Source of the DNA: Clostridium sp. UBA699
GTDB lineage: Bacteria; Bacillota; Clostridia; Clostridiales; Clostridiaceae
Reading direction: 5' to 3'
Length of the DNA: 64,000 nt
Assembly: GCA_002298915.1 (NCBI GenBank)
Contig: DBML01000025.1
Span: 1-64,000 of the forward strand
Below, piece after piece: positions 27,962 to 36,953 of the stretch. Below the pieces are notes generated by a model. The model searched no databases. It was not told the origin of the DNA and saw only the letters and a program-made list of their open reading frames with translations. Within the stretch, counting starts at the first letter, position 1, and every line of letters starts with the position of its first letter. Position numbers and translations under genes: made by a program.

Positions 27962-28726
27962 CTACCTGAGAAAGCTGAAAATGCTTTTCTTCACCTGTAT
28001 CCTGCAGTTACCAGCTTCTATGGCTCCGTCTGCCAGTATCTGCCCGGCATTTGCCTCCGCAGCTTCCGCAGCCGCCCTGCTGATCCTGCCGGCCTCACCG
28101 AACGCATCTGCAAGCCCCGTGTTCCTCCTGCCGTTCGTATGGGCATCGGATGCTATGAAGTTGCACAGCCCGTTTTCTATGAGCACCCTTGCCGTCTTCT
28201 GCACCTGCTTTCCGAAAATCCCGGTTATGCTTCCCGAGTTCACCTGGAAAAGGCAGCCCTCATCAACGAAGGGGTTTATCCTGTTGAGATCCTCCATCAT
28301 GTACGTGTACCTCTCAGGATGGGCTATCACGGGAACGGCCCCTAAAAGCCTCAGCTCGTATACAGTGTCCAGGAAGCTCTCCGAATAATCCTGCATCGGC
28401 ATTTCAACCAGGATGTACCTGCTGCCGTTTAGGCCCCTTATCATGCCGCTCCTGTAAAGCTCCACAGTGCTCCTGTCCAGGAAGACCTCCTGCCCAGGAT
28501 ATATGTCTATCTCTATCCCATCGCGGCTGCTTTCGCTCCTGAGCTCATCCACAAGGGAAAGCACCTTCTCGTATCCGTTCTCGAAGAAGCCCCTGTAGTA
28601 ATGGGGCGTGGCTATGATGGACTTCGTTCCGCATGCCTGCGCGTTCCTGAGCATGCTCAGGGTGGTGGACATGTCCGGCGAGCCGTCGTCCACCCCACTC
28701 AGGATGTGGCTGTGTATGTCGATCAT
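27962..28726 (-). CDS. PHP-type protein tyrosine phosphatase (CpsB/YwqE)
   Basis: A 254-residue metal-dependent phosphatase of the PHP fold that dephosphorylates the BY-kinase. The N-terminal metal site DIHSHILSGVDDG and later IIATPHYY, AHPERY and ASDAHTNGRR motifs are all present. The start ATG 28726 overlaps the stop of the preceding gene in TGATG, implying translational coupling; a GTG one codon upstream is possible. The upstream GAAGGAAGGGG inside the previous gene is the ribosome binding site. Confidence 0.9.
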   Translation of the reverse strand: MIDIHSHILSGVDDGSPDMSTTLSMLRNAQACGTKSIIATPHYYRGFFENGYEKVLSLVDELRSESSRDGIEIDIYPGQEVFLDRSTVELYRSGMIRGLNGSRYILVEMPMQDYSESFLDTVYELRLLGAVPVIAHPERYTYMMEDLNRINPFVDEGCLFQVNSGSITGIFGKQVQKTARVLIENGLCNFIASDAHTNGRRNTGLADAFGEAGRISRAAAEAAEANAGQILADGAIEAGNCRIQVKKSIFSFLR

Positions 28727-29412
28727 CACATAGCCCCTTCCTTCGGTATCATCCCTATGATAGGAACCCCTATGTATCTCTCAACATCATCCTCAGTCTT
28801 TACAGTCCTGTCCATCATCTCTCTTACGAACGCAAGACCCATGGAGCCCATCAGTCCTATGAGGAACGCTATCGCCAGGTTCACCTTCTTGTTAGGGCTA
28901 ACAGGCATTACAGGCACGATCGCCTTGTCCATGACCTGTATGTCCCCTCCTGTAGGGAACACGACCTTGCTCTGGTCTATGAACGCCTGTGACACTGCGC
29001 TGCATATCTTAGCAGCTTCCACCGGGTCTCCGCTCTTTGCCTTTATGATAAGTATCTGCGTATCTGTCTGAGGTTCTACCGTTATTTTCTTCTGGAGCTC
29101 CTCAATAGTATACACATTCCCCATCGCTTGATCAGCCTGTTCAGCAACGATTCTGGACTGCGCTATCTCCTGGTAGGTCTGTATGAGCTTCTGGTACAGC
29201 ATGACGTCGTTGTACTCCGTCTGGCTCTTGTCAGTACCCTGAGGCTTTCCTACTATGATGCTTGTCTTTGATTCGTATGTAGGCTTGAGTATGTAGAAGC
29301 TGACCACACCCGACACAAGCGTGCATGCCAGGGTGATAAGTATTATCATCTTCATCCTCTTCCTTATTATATGTACAATGTCACGCAAATCCAGCGTAAG
29401 TTCCTCTTCCAT
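28726..29412 (-). CDS. Chain-length regulator / BY-kinase activator (Wzz, CapA/YveK type)
   Basis: A 228-residue membrane protein with two helices (about 19-39 and 173-193) framing an extracytoplasmic Wzz domain. It sets polymer length and activates the BY-kinase through its cytoplasmic C-terminus. The proline-rich stretch before helix 2 (VPVMPVSPNKK) is typical. AGGAGG lies nine bases before the ATG. It is the first gene of the capsule locus, and the 266 bases upstream hold the probable operon promoter. Confidence 0.9.
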   Translation of the reverse strand: MEEELTLDLRDIVHIIRKRMKMIILITLACTLVSGVVSFYILKPTYESKTSIIVGKPQGTDKSQTEYNDVMLYQKLIQTYQEIAQSRIVAEQADQAMGNVYTIEELQKKITVEPQTDTQILIIKAKSGDPVEAAKICSAVSQAFIDQSKVVFPTGGDIQVMDKAIVPVMPVSPNKKVNLAIAFLIGLMGSMGLAFVREMMDRTVKTEDDVERYIGVPIIGMIPKEGAM

Positions 29413-29549
29413 TATGTTGTTTCCTCCTAGGCATTAAATTCTTAGTGAAAATTGTTGGATTAAACTCTTAAAAGCACAGCTAGTTTAGAGTTATATGCAC
29501 ATCTTCCATTTGAAGATTCTAAGCATTTTTTGTTAGTTTAATCACGGTC

Positions 29550-29590
29550 ACACCCTTTATATTAACACTTTTTGAGCAAACCGTAAAGTT
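29550..29590 (-). promoter_or_regulatory. Possible capsule operon promoter region
   Basis: Within the gap before the Wzz-type gene, the minus strand shows TTTACG, a 17-base spacer and TAATAT in about this interval. The match is partial. Several small stem-loops (for example ATCTTC/GAAGAT near 29500) lie in the leader of about 150 bases that would follow. Confidence 0.3.
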
Positions 29591-29633
29591 ATATTCAAAT
29601 TCCGGGTAAAACTAATTGTCGACATTTTACAGC

Positions 29634-29667
29634 AAAAAAGGCCACGGCATTTACTATGCCGCAGCCC
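29634..29667 (-). terminator. Intrinsic terminator of the phosphatase gene
   Basis: On the minus strand GGGCTGCGGCAT pairs with ATGCCGTGGCC through an AGTAA loop, with two wobble pairs, and is followed by TTTTTTG. It starts 12 bases beyond the stop at 29679. Confidence 0.85.
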
Positions 29668-29678
29668 TTGTGTTAACT

Positions 29679-30287
29679 CTAATCCAGATGAGCTATGTCA
29701 TTCTCAACGATGGCCTCGATCCTACCCTCATCGTCTACCCTGAGAACGGAAAGGCTTGTGGATTTAAGGAACGGTATGTTCCAGAAGTCGTCAACGGGGT
29801 AGTCGTGAACAATCGAAAGAATCGTCCTAATGACGAAGGGATGGGTGACGAGTGCTATTTTCTCCCCGGGAGCTGTTTTAATCAGGTCGTGGAGGCCTTT
29901 ATTAATCCTCTCCCTGAGCTCGTCGAAATCCTCACCGCCCTGGGCCTTGAAAAGGTTAGGCCTGTTCATGAAGTTGAAGTAGTCTTCTGGGTACTTCTCC
30001 ATGACCTCCCTGTCTACTAGCCCTTCCCACGCCCCAAGGTGCATCTCCCTGAAGGCTGGAAGCTCGACAATCTCGATGCTCCTCCCCATTTTGAGGTACT
30101 TCGCCGTCTCAAGCGCCCGCCCGAGAGGGCTGCTGTATATCTGCGAGAACTCCACGTTCCTAAGCTCGTTCGCAAGGTACTTGGCATCCTCCCTGCCCTT
30201 CAGTGTCAATGCGGAGTCCCTCCAGCCCTGCAGCCTCCTGTCCTCGTCCCATTCCGTCTGAGCGTGTCTAACCAAATATATATCCAT
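29679..30287 (-). CDS. Histidine phosphatase family protein (phosphoglycerate mutase-like)
   Basis: A 202-residue member of histidine phosphatase clade 1. It has the catalytic RHAQTEW at residues 7-13, SSPLGRALETA, REMHLGAWEG and VTHPFVIRTI with the second catalytic His. The substrate cannot be told; the family includes alpha-ribazole phosphatase and broad sugar phosphatases, and glycolytic mutase activity is less likely at this length. AAAGGAGG precedes the ATG. It is monocistronic and divergent from the GGDEF-EAL gene, whose promoter overlaps its own. Confidence 0.88.
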   Translation of the reverse strand: MDIYLVRHAQTEWDEDRRLQGWRDSALTLKGREDAKYLANELRNVEFSQIYSSPLGRALETAKYLKMGRSIEIVELPAFREMHLGAWEGLVDREVMEKYPEDYFNFMNRPNLFKAQGGEDFDELRERINKGLHDLIKTAPGEKIALVTHPFVIRTILSIVHDYPVDDFWNIPFLKSTSLSVLRVDDEGRIEAIVENDIAHLD

Positions 30288-30333
30288 GCAGCATACCTCC
30301 TTTTATTATGAAGCTATGTTTTATGTTTAAGTA

Positions 30334-30362
30334 ATTATAACATTTTTAAGCCAGGTTTACAA
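30334..30362 (-). promoter_or_regulatory. Promoter of the histidine phosphatase gene
   Basis: On the minus strand TTGTAA (30362-30357), a 17-base spacer and a perfect TATAAT (30339-30334). Its -35 box overlaps the -35 box of the divergent promoter. Confidence 0.7.
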
Positions 30363-30384
30363 AGCATCAAATTGGCAATATAAT
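30356..30384 (+). promoter_or_regulatory. Promoter of the GGDEF-EAL gene
   Basis: TTTACA (30356-30361), a 17-base spacer and a perfect TATAAT (30379-30384). An inverted repeat ATTGTAA/TTACAAT (30387-30414) straddles the expected start point and could be an operator. Confidence 0.7.
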
Positions 30385-30438
30385 TAATTGTAAAGCAATT
30401 ATAAAAATTACAATATTTGCATACACTTCGGAGGTAGC

Positions 30439-33129
30439 ATGAAACTCACAAAGAAGCTAATGTGGCCCATAACGGCCTTCTTCCTCGTATCCCTTGCGGT
30501 GTTCCTACTCCTTTACAGGTCGGCTCTGATCACCGCCTTCACGAACATAGAAATCAAGAGGGCCCAGGCCAGCGAGGAAAGGGTCTTCAACCTGATCAGC
30601 TCCGAGGCCGACAACCTTCAGGCGAAAGCCATGGACTACTCCCGCTGGGACAGCACCTACAACTACATAAAGGCTCCGGACAAGAGCTACATAGACTCCG
30701 CGTTCGCGGACTACAGCTCCTTCCAGAAGCTCGGCATAAACGAGCTGGTAATATCCGACCTTGAAGGGAACGTCGTCTTTTCAAAGGAGCTGGAATGCAG
30801 CAGCTGGCAGGCATCGGGAAGCGAAGGCGCCGCAGCCCTTTCCGGACAGCTGCTCGGCCTCATGAGCGCAGGAGACAAGACTTCCATCAAGGGCATAGTG
30901 AAAACCGACAGAGGGCCCATGCTCGTAGCCTGCGAAAGGGTCTTCAACGGCGGAGCGGGAAGCGAATCGGACGGCTTCCTCATCCTTGGCAAGTACCTTG
31001 ACCAGAACGAGATATACAAGCTCAGCAGCATCGTGGGGGTAAGCTTCTCTCTCGAGCCCTACGAGACCGGCATGTACTCAGAAACAGCCGTCACGCAGGG
31101 TAACCTTGCCCTTGTCAACAGCAGCGATTCGGACCTGCTGACGAGCCTCATGCCCCTTCAGGACATAAAGGGCGACAAAGCCTACACAGTCAAGATAACC
31201 CAGGTCAAGGACCTGGTCAGCGAGGCTAACTCAAGCATAGACATGTGCCTGAGCTTCGTATGCATAGGCTTCATCCTGTTCATGCTGCTGATGCTCAAGT
31301 ACATGGACAGCCTGGTGCTCAAAAGGCTTGCCTACATAAAGGATACAGTCGAGAACATAAGGAACACCAGGAACATGACCATCAGGATAGAGCACGACGG
31401 CATCGACGATGAGATATCGGACCTGGGGGCGAACTTCAACAGCATGTTCGAATCCCTGCACCATTCGAGTAGGAAGCTCGAGGACAGCCAGAAGAAGTAC
31501 TCGCTCCTTTTCTCGAACATGCTCTCAAGCTTCATGTACTGCAGGGCTATCCCCGGCAGGGAAGGGAGCCTGGAGGATTTCGCCATACTGGAGTCCAACA
31601 GCGCCCTAGAGAGGATGCTCGGGCTCCCCAAGGAAAGTTACACAGGTAAGCCGGCGCTGGCGCTCATGCCGGCAGAGCTTGGAAAAGGCACCCGTTTCAT
31701 GAAGATGGTCGAGGCCGTGGTCATGAACGGCTTCTCACCGATCTCGGACTCTATATACCTGAACCTGCACGACACCTGGCTCAACCTGAGCATATACAGC
31801 ACCGAGGATGACCATTTCGCGGTGAGCATGTCCGACATCACGGAGATGAAGAAGTACGAGCAGCAGATATTCGACCTGGCATACTTCGACGAGCTGACGA
31901 ACCTGCCGAACAGGAAAAACCTGCTGAGGAGGATACAGTCACTAATTGACAGCCGCAAGTCAAGCTTCGCCCTCCTCTTCGTGGACCTGGACAACTTCAA
32001 GAATATAAACGACAGCCTCGGCCACGATGTTGGCGACTATGTTCTCACCCAGGCCGCCGCAAGGCTGAAGGAGCTGACGGACGAGAGCATCCACCTAGGC
32101 AGGCTTGGCGGGGACGAGTTCGTAGTGGCCATCAAGGACCTCGATTACAAGGCACATGCCGAGGCCTTCGCACTCAGGATGCTCGACGCCATAAAGCCTG
32201 CAATAAAGTACAAGGACCACGACCTCCACGTAGGCGCAAGCATAGGCATAAGCTGCTACCCTGATGACGGAGAGGACCTCTCCACCCTCATGAGGAACGC
32301 TGACACCGCCATGTACGAAGCCAAGCGAAGGGGAGGCTACTGCTTCGTGTCCTACGACCAGCAGATGAACGACTCGGCACTGGAGATGCTCCTTCTGGAG
32401 AACAAGCTCAAGGGCGCACTGGCAAACGACGAGCTGAAGATATTCTACCAGCCTGTGGCTGAGCTCAGCACCATGTCCGTGGTAGGCTTCGAAGCCCTCT
32501 CTCGCTGGGAGCTGGACGGAAGGCTCCTCCCTCCGGGAGATTTCATACCTATAGCAAAGTCCATAGGCGAGATACCTAGGATAGACAACTGGGTGCTGAG
32601 GAACGCATGCACGCAGTGCCGGAAGTGGCAGCAGAACCTGAACAAGAAGCTGACAATATCGGTCAACATATCCTTCAAGCAGCTCAAGGAACCCTCCTTC
32701 TTCCCTACCGTCCTGGATGCCCTGGAGTACTCCGGACTGGCACCCGGATGCCTGAAGCTCGAGATAACCGAGCACGAAGCCATGGAGGACGTAGACCTGA
32801 CCCTGGAGGTTCTGAGCAGGCTTAAAGCCGCAGGCGTATCCATATGCCTGGACGACTTCGGCACAGGCTACTCATCCCTTAGCTACATGAACAAGCTGCC
32901 GATAGACACACTGAAGATCGACATGAAACTCATAAGCACCATAGACAGGAACTTCAAGACGCTGGAGATAGTCAGGTCCATAGTGGCTATGGCTCAGACG
33001 CTGGGCATAAGGGTTACCGCAGAAGGCGTCGAGCGAGAATCCCAGCTCGACCTCCTCAAATGGATGGGTTGCAGCTTCGTCCAGGGCTACCTCATATCAA
33101 AACCAAAACCTTCAGAAGACATACTTTGA
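30439..33129 (+). CDS. Membrane GGDEF-EAL protein (c-di-GMP synthase/phosphodiesterase)
   Basis: An 896-residue sensor. Two helices (about 9-29 and 268-290) frame an extracytoplasmic sensing domain of CHASE4 type. A HAMP segment, a PAS-like domain (about 350-470), GGDEF (about 475-640) and EAL (about 650-896) follow. The cyclase site GGDEF (about 557-561) is intact. The position of the inhibitory I-site (normally R-x-x-D) reads DESI, so product inhibition is probably absent. The phosphodiesterase residues also look intact: EALSRW (about 685), SVNIS, EITEHE, DDFGTGYSSL and the C-terminal Glu region. It may therefore work in either direction. GGAGG precedes the ATG. It has its own promoter and a perfect terminator. 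Confidence 0.92.
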   Translation: MKLTKKLMWPITAFFLVSLAVFLLLYRSALITAFTNIEIKRAQASEERVFNLISSEADNLQAKAMDYSRWDSTYNYIKAPDKSYIDSAFADYSSFQKLGINELVISDLEGNVVFSKELECSSWQASGSEGAAALSGQLLGLMSAGDKTSIKGIVKTDRGPMLVACERVFNGGAGSESDGFLILGKYLDQNEIYKLSSIVGVSFSLEPYETGMYSETAVTQGNLALVNSSDSDLLTSLMPLQDIKGDKAYTVKITQVKDLVSEANSSIDMCLSFVCIGFILFMLLMLKYMDSLVLKRLAYIKDTVENIRNTRNMTIRIEHDGIDDEISDLGANFNSMFESLHHSSRKLEDSQKKYSLLFSNMLSSFMYCRAIPGREGSLEDFAILESNSALERMLGLPKESYTGKPALALMPAELGKGTRFMKMVEAVVMNGFSPISDSIYLNLHDTWLNLSIYSTEDDHFAVSMSDITEMKKYEQQIFDLAYFDELTNLPNRKNLLRRIQSLIDSRKSSFALLFVDLDNFKNINDSLGHDVGDYVLTQAAARLKELTDESIHLGRLGGDEFVVAIKDLDYKAHAEAFALRMLDAIKPAIKYKDHDLHVGASIGISCYPDDGEDLSTLMRNADTAMYEAKRRGGYCFVSYDQQMNDSALEMLLLENKLKGALANDELKIFYQPVAELSTMSVVGFEALSRWELDGRLLPPGDFIPIAKSIGEIPRIDNWVLRNACTQCRKWQQNLNKKLTISVNISFKQLKEPSFFPTVLDALEYSGLAPGCLKLEITEHEAMEDVDLTLEVLSRLKAAGVSICLDDFGTGYSSLSYMNKLPIDTLKIDMKLISTIDRNFKTLEIVRSIVAMAQTLGIRVTAEGVERESQLDLLKWMGCSFVQGYLISKPKPSEDIL

Positions 33130-33135
33130 AGACGC

Positions 33136-33171
33136 AAAAGCTGATCCCTGTTAAACAGGGATCAGCTTTTT
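33136..33171. terminator. Perfect bidirectional terminator
   Basis: A perfect 15-bp stem (33136-33150 with 33156-33170) has a 5-base loop, A-rich on the left and T-rich on the right. It ends the GGDEF-EAL transcript on the plus strand and the convergent secreted-protein transcript on the minus strand. Confidence 0.92.
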
Positions 33172-33224
33172 GCTGCTTGATTACATTATTTGTTCACCCA
33201 GCTCTATAACTTGAAGTCCATGAT

Positions 33225-36200
33225 TCATGATCCAGGATTGATATCCTCGGAACCAACCGTGATTTCCAGCGCCTCGGATGCCGGCTGGAAAGAAGTTTCG
33301 GCAACACGAACGTAAATTATATCGCCAGCGGTTACGTATATATTGTCCACTTCGTAGCTGCTGATTGTTGTATAGCCACCATAGTTCACCTGGTATTCCA
33401 TTGTATCGTCAACGCCTGATAGCTTTGTTGTGCCCGGATCCGTTCCCTGTTTCAATGTTACGTTTTCTGGCGCCTGTTCCGGTTTGATGTCTTCCAAAGT
33501 TACTGTAATTTCCTGGTCTTCCGATGCCGGCTGTGTAGCTGTTGCTTCGTAACGGACATAGATTGTATCACCGGCGTTAACATATATGCTGTCCACTTCT
33601 GTACCGCTGACAGGCGTATAATTGCCAATAGCGCTGTAACCGCCGTAACCACCGCTGTACACAAAGTATTCCATTGAATCATCGACATCAACAAGCTTGG
33701 TTGTGCCTCCCTCTGTCCCCTGTGTCAGCGATGCAAATGGTCCTGATGCTGGTTTGATATTTTCCAGCTGCACTATTATCTCCTGAGCTTCAGATGCTGG
33801 CTGTAAATTTGTTCCTGCGTAACGTAGGTATATAGAATCTCCAGCGTTAATGGTTATATCGTCTACCTCCGTCCCGCTGATTGCTATATAATCACCAGCG
33901 TTCACCTTGTATTCCATAGTGCTGTCAACGCCTGAAAGCATGGTTGTTCCTACACTGTATGATCCCGGAAATAATAATCCTGTTGTCGGTGCCGATGCCG
34001 GCTTGATATCCTCCAAGCCCACTGTTAAGTTCTGAGTCTCTGATGCAGGAAGTGACGATGTAGCTGCGTAGCGTACATAAATTGTGTCACCTGCGTTAAC
34101 CCAAATGTTGTCCACATCTGAACCGCTGATCGCTGAGTAATCACCTTCGTTCACCTTGTATTCCATAGTGCTGTCAACTCCTGTGAGCATCGTGGTGCCT
34201 TCGGTTGATCCCTGAGTAAGTGCTCCTGTTGTAGGTGCTGCCGGAGCTGCTGTTCTTGATGAGACAGGTGTATTTGAAAATGTATATGTTGCTTGTGCAG
34301 AACCCTTAACAACTGCCTGGTTGTAAGCATAGGCTGACAGGTTCAAGCCCGTAATTGTCACGACTTTATCGCTTGTCCTCGTGAAAGTGCCTGCCGCTAA
34401 TTTAGAAGCGTTAGTTCCAAGGAACATGAAATCTGCTGCTGTTATGCTTGGCATGTACGTTCCGCTGCCGTTCAATGTTATGGTTACAGTGTCGTCCCCC
34501 TCTAAGCTTGCGAAGGCGCTGGAATATGAGTCTTCCATCACCCTTCCTGCAACTGAAGTGGCCTGGGTTGCCTGAGTTGCACCGAATACTGTCACAGTGT
34601 TAATGTCGGAGTATGTCAGGCCGCTTAAATCCGAAATGTGTACGACCGTATCGCTTATCCTGGTGAAAGTTCCTGCTGCCAATGGGATAGCGTTTGGTCC
34701 CCCAAAGCTGAAGTCGGCTGCTGTTATTGTCCCTGCCTTGAATGTCCCTCCAGCCAATGTTATAGTCGCGTCTGTTGATAAAGAGCCTAAAATGAAGCCC
34801 GGCGATGTCACAGCGGCTATCTTGATATCCGCAGCTGTTACCGTCAGATTCTGGGTCTCCGATGCCGGCTGCAGTGCTGTAGCTGCGTAGCGGACATAAA
34901 TTGTATCCCCGGCGCTTGCCGATATGTTGTCCACTTCCGTGCCGCTTATCGCTGAATAGGCGCCATCGTTGACCTTGTATTGCATCGTGCTGTCAACGCC
35001 TGTAAGCTTGGTTGTGTATCCGTTCGTACCAGGCGTCAATGCTGCAGTTGTCGGTGCCGCTGCCGGCTTGATATCCGTCAATGCTACCGTCAGATTCTGA
35101 GTCTTTGATGCCGGAAGCGTATCTGCTGCAGCGTAGCGGACATAAATTATGTCCCCGGCGTTAACCGAGATGTTGTCCACTTCCGTGCCGCTGATAGCTG
35201 AATAGTAACCATCGTTAACCTTGTATTCCATAGTGCTGTCTACGCCTGTAAGCTTGATTGTGCCTCCGTTAGTTCCCTGAGCCAATGCTCCTGTAGTCGG
35301 TGCTGCTGGCAACGTCGATGATGCTGCTGGAGTAATTGTAAATGTGTAAGTTGCTTGTGCAGAACCCTTAACAACTGCCTGGTTGTAAGCATAGGCTGAC
35401 AGGTTCAAGCCCGTAATTGTTACAACTTTATCGCTCGTCCTAGTGAAAGTGCCTGCCGCTAATTTTGATGCGTTAATTCCAAAGAACATGAAATCTGCTG
35501 ATGTTACACTAGGCATGTATGTTCCGCTGCCGTTCAATGTTATGGTTACGGTGTCGTCCTGATCGGAGCTTGCGAAGGCGTTGGAATATGCGTCTTCCAT
35601 CACCCTTCCTGCAACCGATGCTGCCTGGGTTGCCTGAGTTGCAGCCAACACAGTCACCGTGTTACTGTCGGAGTATGTCAGGCCGCTTAAATTTGAAATG
35701 TGTACGACCGTATCGCTTATCCTGGTGAAAGTGCCTGCTGCCAAACGGACAGCGTTTGGTCCCCCAAAGCTGAAGTCCGCTGCTGTTATCGTCCCTGCCT
35801 TGAATGTCCCTCCAGCCAGGGTTATTGTTGCGTCAGATGATAAAACGCCTGTAATGAAGCCCGGTGACGTTACATCCCCGATATTCACAGAGATCGTGTA
35901 TGTCTTCTGGGTAACCCCATCCTGAGCAGTTACAATGACTTTGTACCCTGTTGCAAGGTTCGTTGCCGGTGTTGTTCCATCTGACTGGTAAACATCAAAC
36001 GTCGCTCCGGCAGCTGGCGTTATGGCTGCCTCGAAAGCTGCCAGCGTTGTGCCGTATGGGATTCCTGTGATAGTCGATGCATCGTTGTCCACCGTACCTA
36101 TTGTTGATGTCAGCGTAGCCTGATCATTTATGAACACCACAACTGCCGCGATGCTGCTTTTGGTGCTTGCAGTAGTTTTGCCTGTTGCAGAAGTGTTTGT

Positions 36201-36596
36201 ATTGGTGACTATGCAATAATAGTAGAATTTTCCCGCTGCGCTAACAGGCACGCTGTAGGAACTGGCTGTTGCTCCAGCCACTTCTTTTGCACCGGATGCA
36301 TCTTTTTTGGTTGACTGGTACCACTTGTAGGACAAGGTTCCACCATCGGTTACGCTTGCTCCTATTGTCAGAGTAACCGCAGTGCCTTTTGGAGTTGTTG
36401 TTGAAGCAGGTAAATTTTGGGTAATGGTCGGCGTTTGTGCATTCGTTTTCTTAACAGCGTAGAATGTTATATTTTTTCCGGATATTTGAGCTGAATCACT
36501 GCTACTGACTGTCTTTCCTGGAGTGGCTAAAAAAACAATTGCAGATAAGCTTGATGCAATAGTTAAAACGGCTAAGATCGAAAGCTTCCTCTTCAT
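33225..36596 (-). CDS. Large secreted repeat protein with Ig-like and DUF4073-like domains
   Basis: A 1123-residue exported protein. A signal peptide (basic MKRK, hydrophobic 5-27) leads to an Ig-like domain (about 55-150, with YKWYQS and FYYYCIV). A cadherin-like segment follows (about 155-240). Then comes a 354-residue unit present twice (from about 242 and 596), made of an unrecognised beta-rich domain plus two DUF4073-like repeats. Two further DUF4073-like repeats end the protein, giving six in all (pattern TKL-GVDSTMEYKVN, then VDNI-VNAGD-IYVRYA). There is no LPXTG, SLH or membrane anchor at the C-terminus. GGAGGG precedes the ATG. Adhesion or matrix function is likely by analogy. The c-di-GMP genes around it make regulation by that messenger plausible, but no riboswitch is visible. 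Confidence 0.8.
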   Translation of the reverse strand: MKRKLSILAVLTIASSLSAIVFLATPGKTVSSSDSAQISGKNITFYAVKKTNAQTPTITQNLPASTTTPKGTAVTLTIGASVTDGGTLSYKWYQSTKKDASGAKEVAGATASSYSVPVSAAGKFYYYCIVTNTNTSATGKTTASTKSSIAAVVVFINDQATLTSTIGTVDNDASTITGIPYGTTLAAFEAAITPAAGATFDVYQSDGTTPATNLATGYKVIVTAQDGVTQKTYTISVNIGDVTSPGFITGVLSSDATITLAGGTFKAGTITAADFSFGGPNAVRLAAGTFTRISDTVVHISNLSGLTYSDSNTVTVLAATQATQAASVAGRVMEDAYSNAFASSDQDDTVTITLNGSGTYMPSVTSADFMFFGINASKLAAGTFTRTSDKVVTITGLNLSAYAYNQAVVKGSAQATYTFTITPAASSTLPAAPTTGALAQGTNGGTIKLTGVDSTMEYKVNDGYYSAISGTEVDNISVNAGDIIYVRYAAADTLPASKTQNLTVALTDIKPAAAPTTAALTPGTNGYTTKLTGVDSTMQYKVNDGAYSAISGTEVDNISASAGDTIYVRYAATALQPASETQNLTVTAADIKIAAVTSPGFILGSLSTDATITLAGGTFKAGTITAADFSFGGPNAIPLAAGTFTRISDTVVHISDLSGLTYSDINTVTVFGATQATQATSVAGRVMEDSYSSAFASLEGDDTVTITLNGSGTYMPSITAADFMFLGTNASKLAAGTFTRTSDKVVTITGLNLSAYAYNQAVVKGSAQATYTFSNTPVSSRTAAPAAPTTGALTQGSTEGTTMLTGVDSTMEYKVNEGDYSAISGSDVDNIWVNAGDTIYVRYAATSSLPASETQNLTVGLEDIKPASAPTTGLLFPGSYSVGTTMLSGVDSTMEYKVNAGDYIAISGTEVDDITINAGDSIYLRYAGTNLQPASEAQEIIVQLENIKPASGPFASLTQGTEGGTTKLVDVDDSMEYFVYSGGYGGYSAIGNYTPVSGTEVDSIYVNAGDTIYVRYEATATQPASEDQEITVTLEDIKPEQAPENVTLKQGTDPGTTKLSGVDDTMEYQVNYGGYTTISSYEVDNIYVTAGDIIYVRVAETSFQPASEALEITVGSEDINPGS
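34289..35862 (-). repeat. 1062-bp tandem duplication inside the secreted-protein gene
   Basis: Matching landmarks (TTGCTTGTGC at 34289 and 35351; AATGAAGCCC at 34791 and 35853) give the same offset of 1062 bases, or 354 codons. Long stretches between the copies are nearly identical at DNA level, so the duplication is recent or kept similar by recombination. Confidence 0.85.
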
Positions 36597-36953
36597 AATG
36601 AATTATCCCTCCATTTGAAACTGTTCCGCGATACTGTGCATGCATTAACCCATTTTCATGGATTGATAGCATCACCTCCGCTTTCTTCATTGAATTTAAG
36701 GTTTGTTCCAGATATTAAGTCGTGAATAATCCTTTTCCGATCTTTTATTCAGTATATTCAAAATATTCTCGATATAGATATTTTACCCCCATTTCCAATG
36801 GAAAAGGAATACTTGCCCTGTCTATAATTAGCATTTGTTTAATAGATTTTTCATTGATTTGAAGGGATTTGCAGTTCAAACCATGTAAAAACCGACGACG
36901 AAAAAACCCAAGACTTCTGCCCTGGGTTTTCATATATTAACTCTTTTTTTAGA
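36597..36953. other. Non-coding leader region of the secreted-protein gene
   Basis: A 357-base gap. The right end holds the terminator of the Ser/Thr-rich protein gene. The rest would be the upstream region of the secreted protein on the minus strand. I see no clear promoter and could not match a c-di-GMP riboswitch. A GGAGGTGATG resembling a ribosome binding site near 36673 leads into a short frame that only overlaps the start of the real gene. Confidence 0.4.
36898..36930 (-). terminator. Intrinsic terminator of the Ser/Thr-rich protein gene
   Basis: On the minus strand AAAACCCA (36930-36923) pairs with TGGGTTTT (36910-36903), followed by further T residues. It lies 24 bases beyond the stop at 36954. 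Confidence 0.75.

Noticed and set aside
36502..36690. 62-codon minus-strand frame overlapping the start of the secreted protein
   Set aside because: It runs out of frame into the signal-peptide coding region, which has its own good start site.
36597..36900. c-di-GMP riboswitch before the secreted-protein gene
   Set aside because: The context invites it, but neither the class I nor the class II conserved core can be found on the minus strand.
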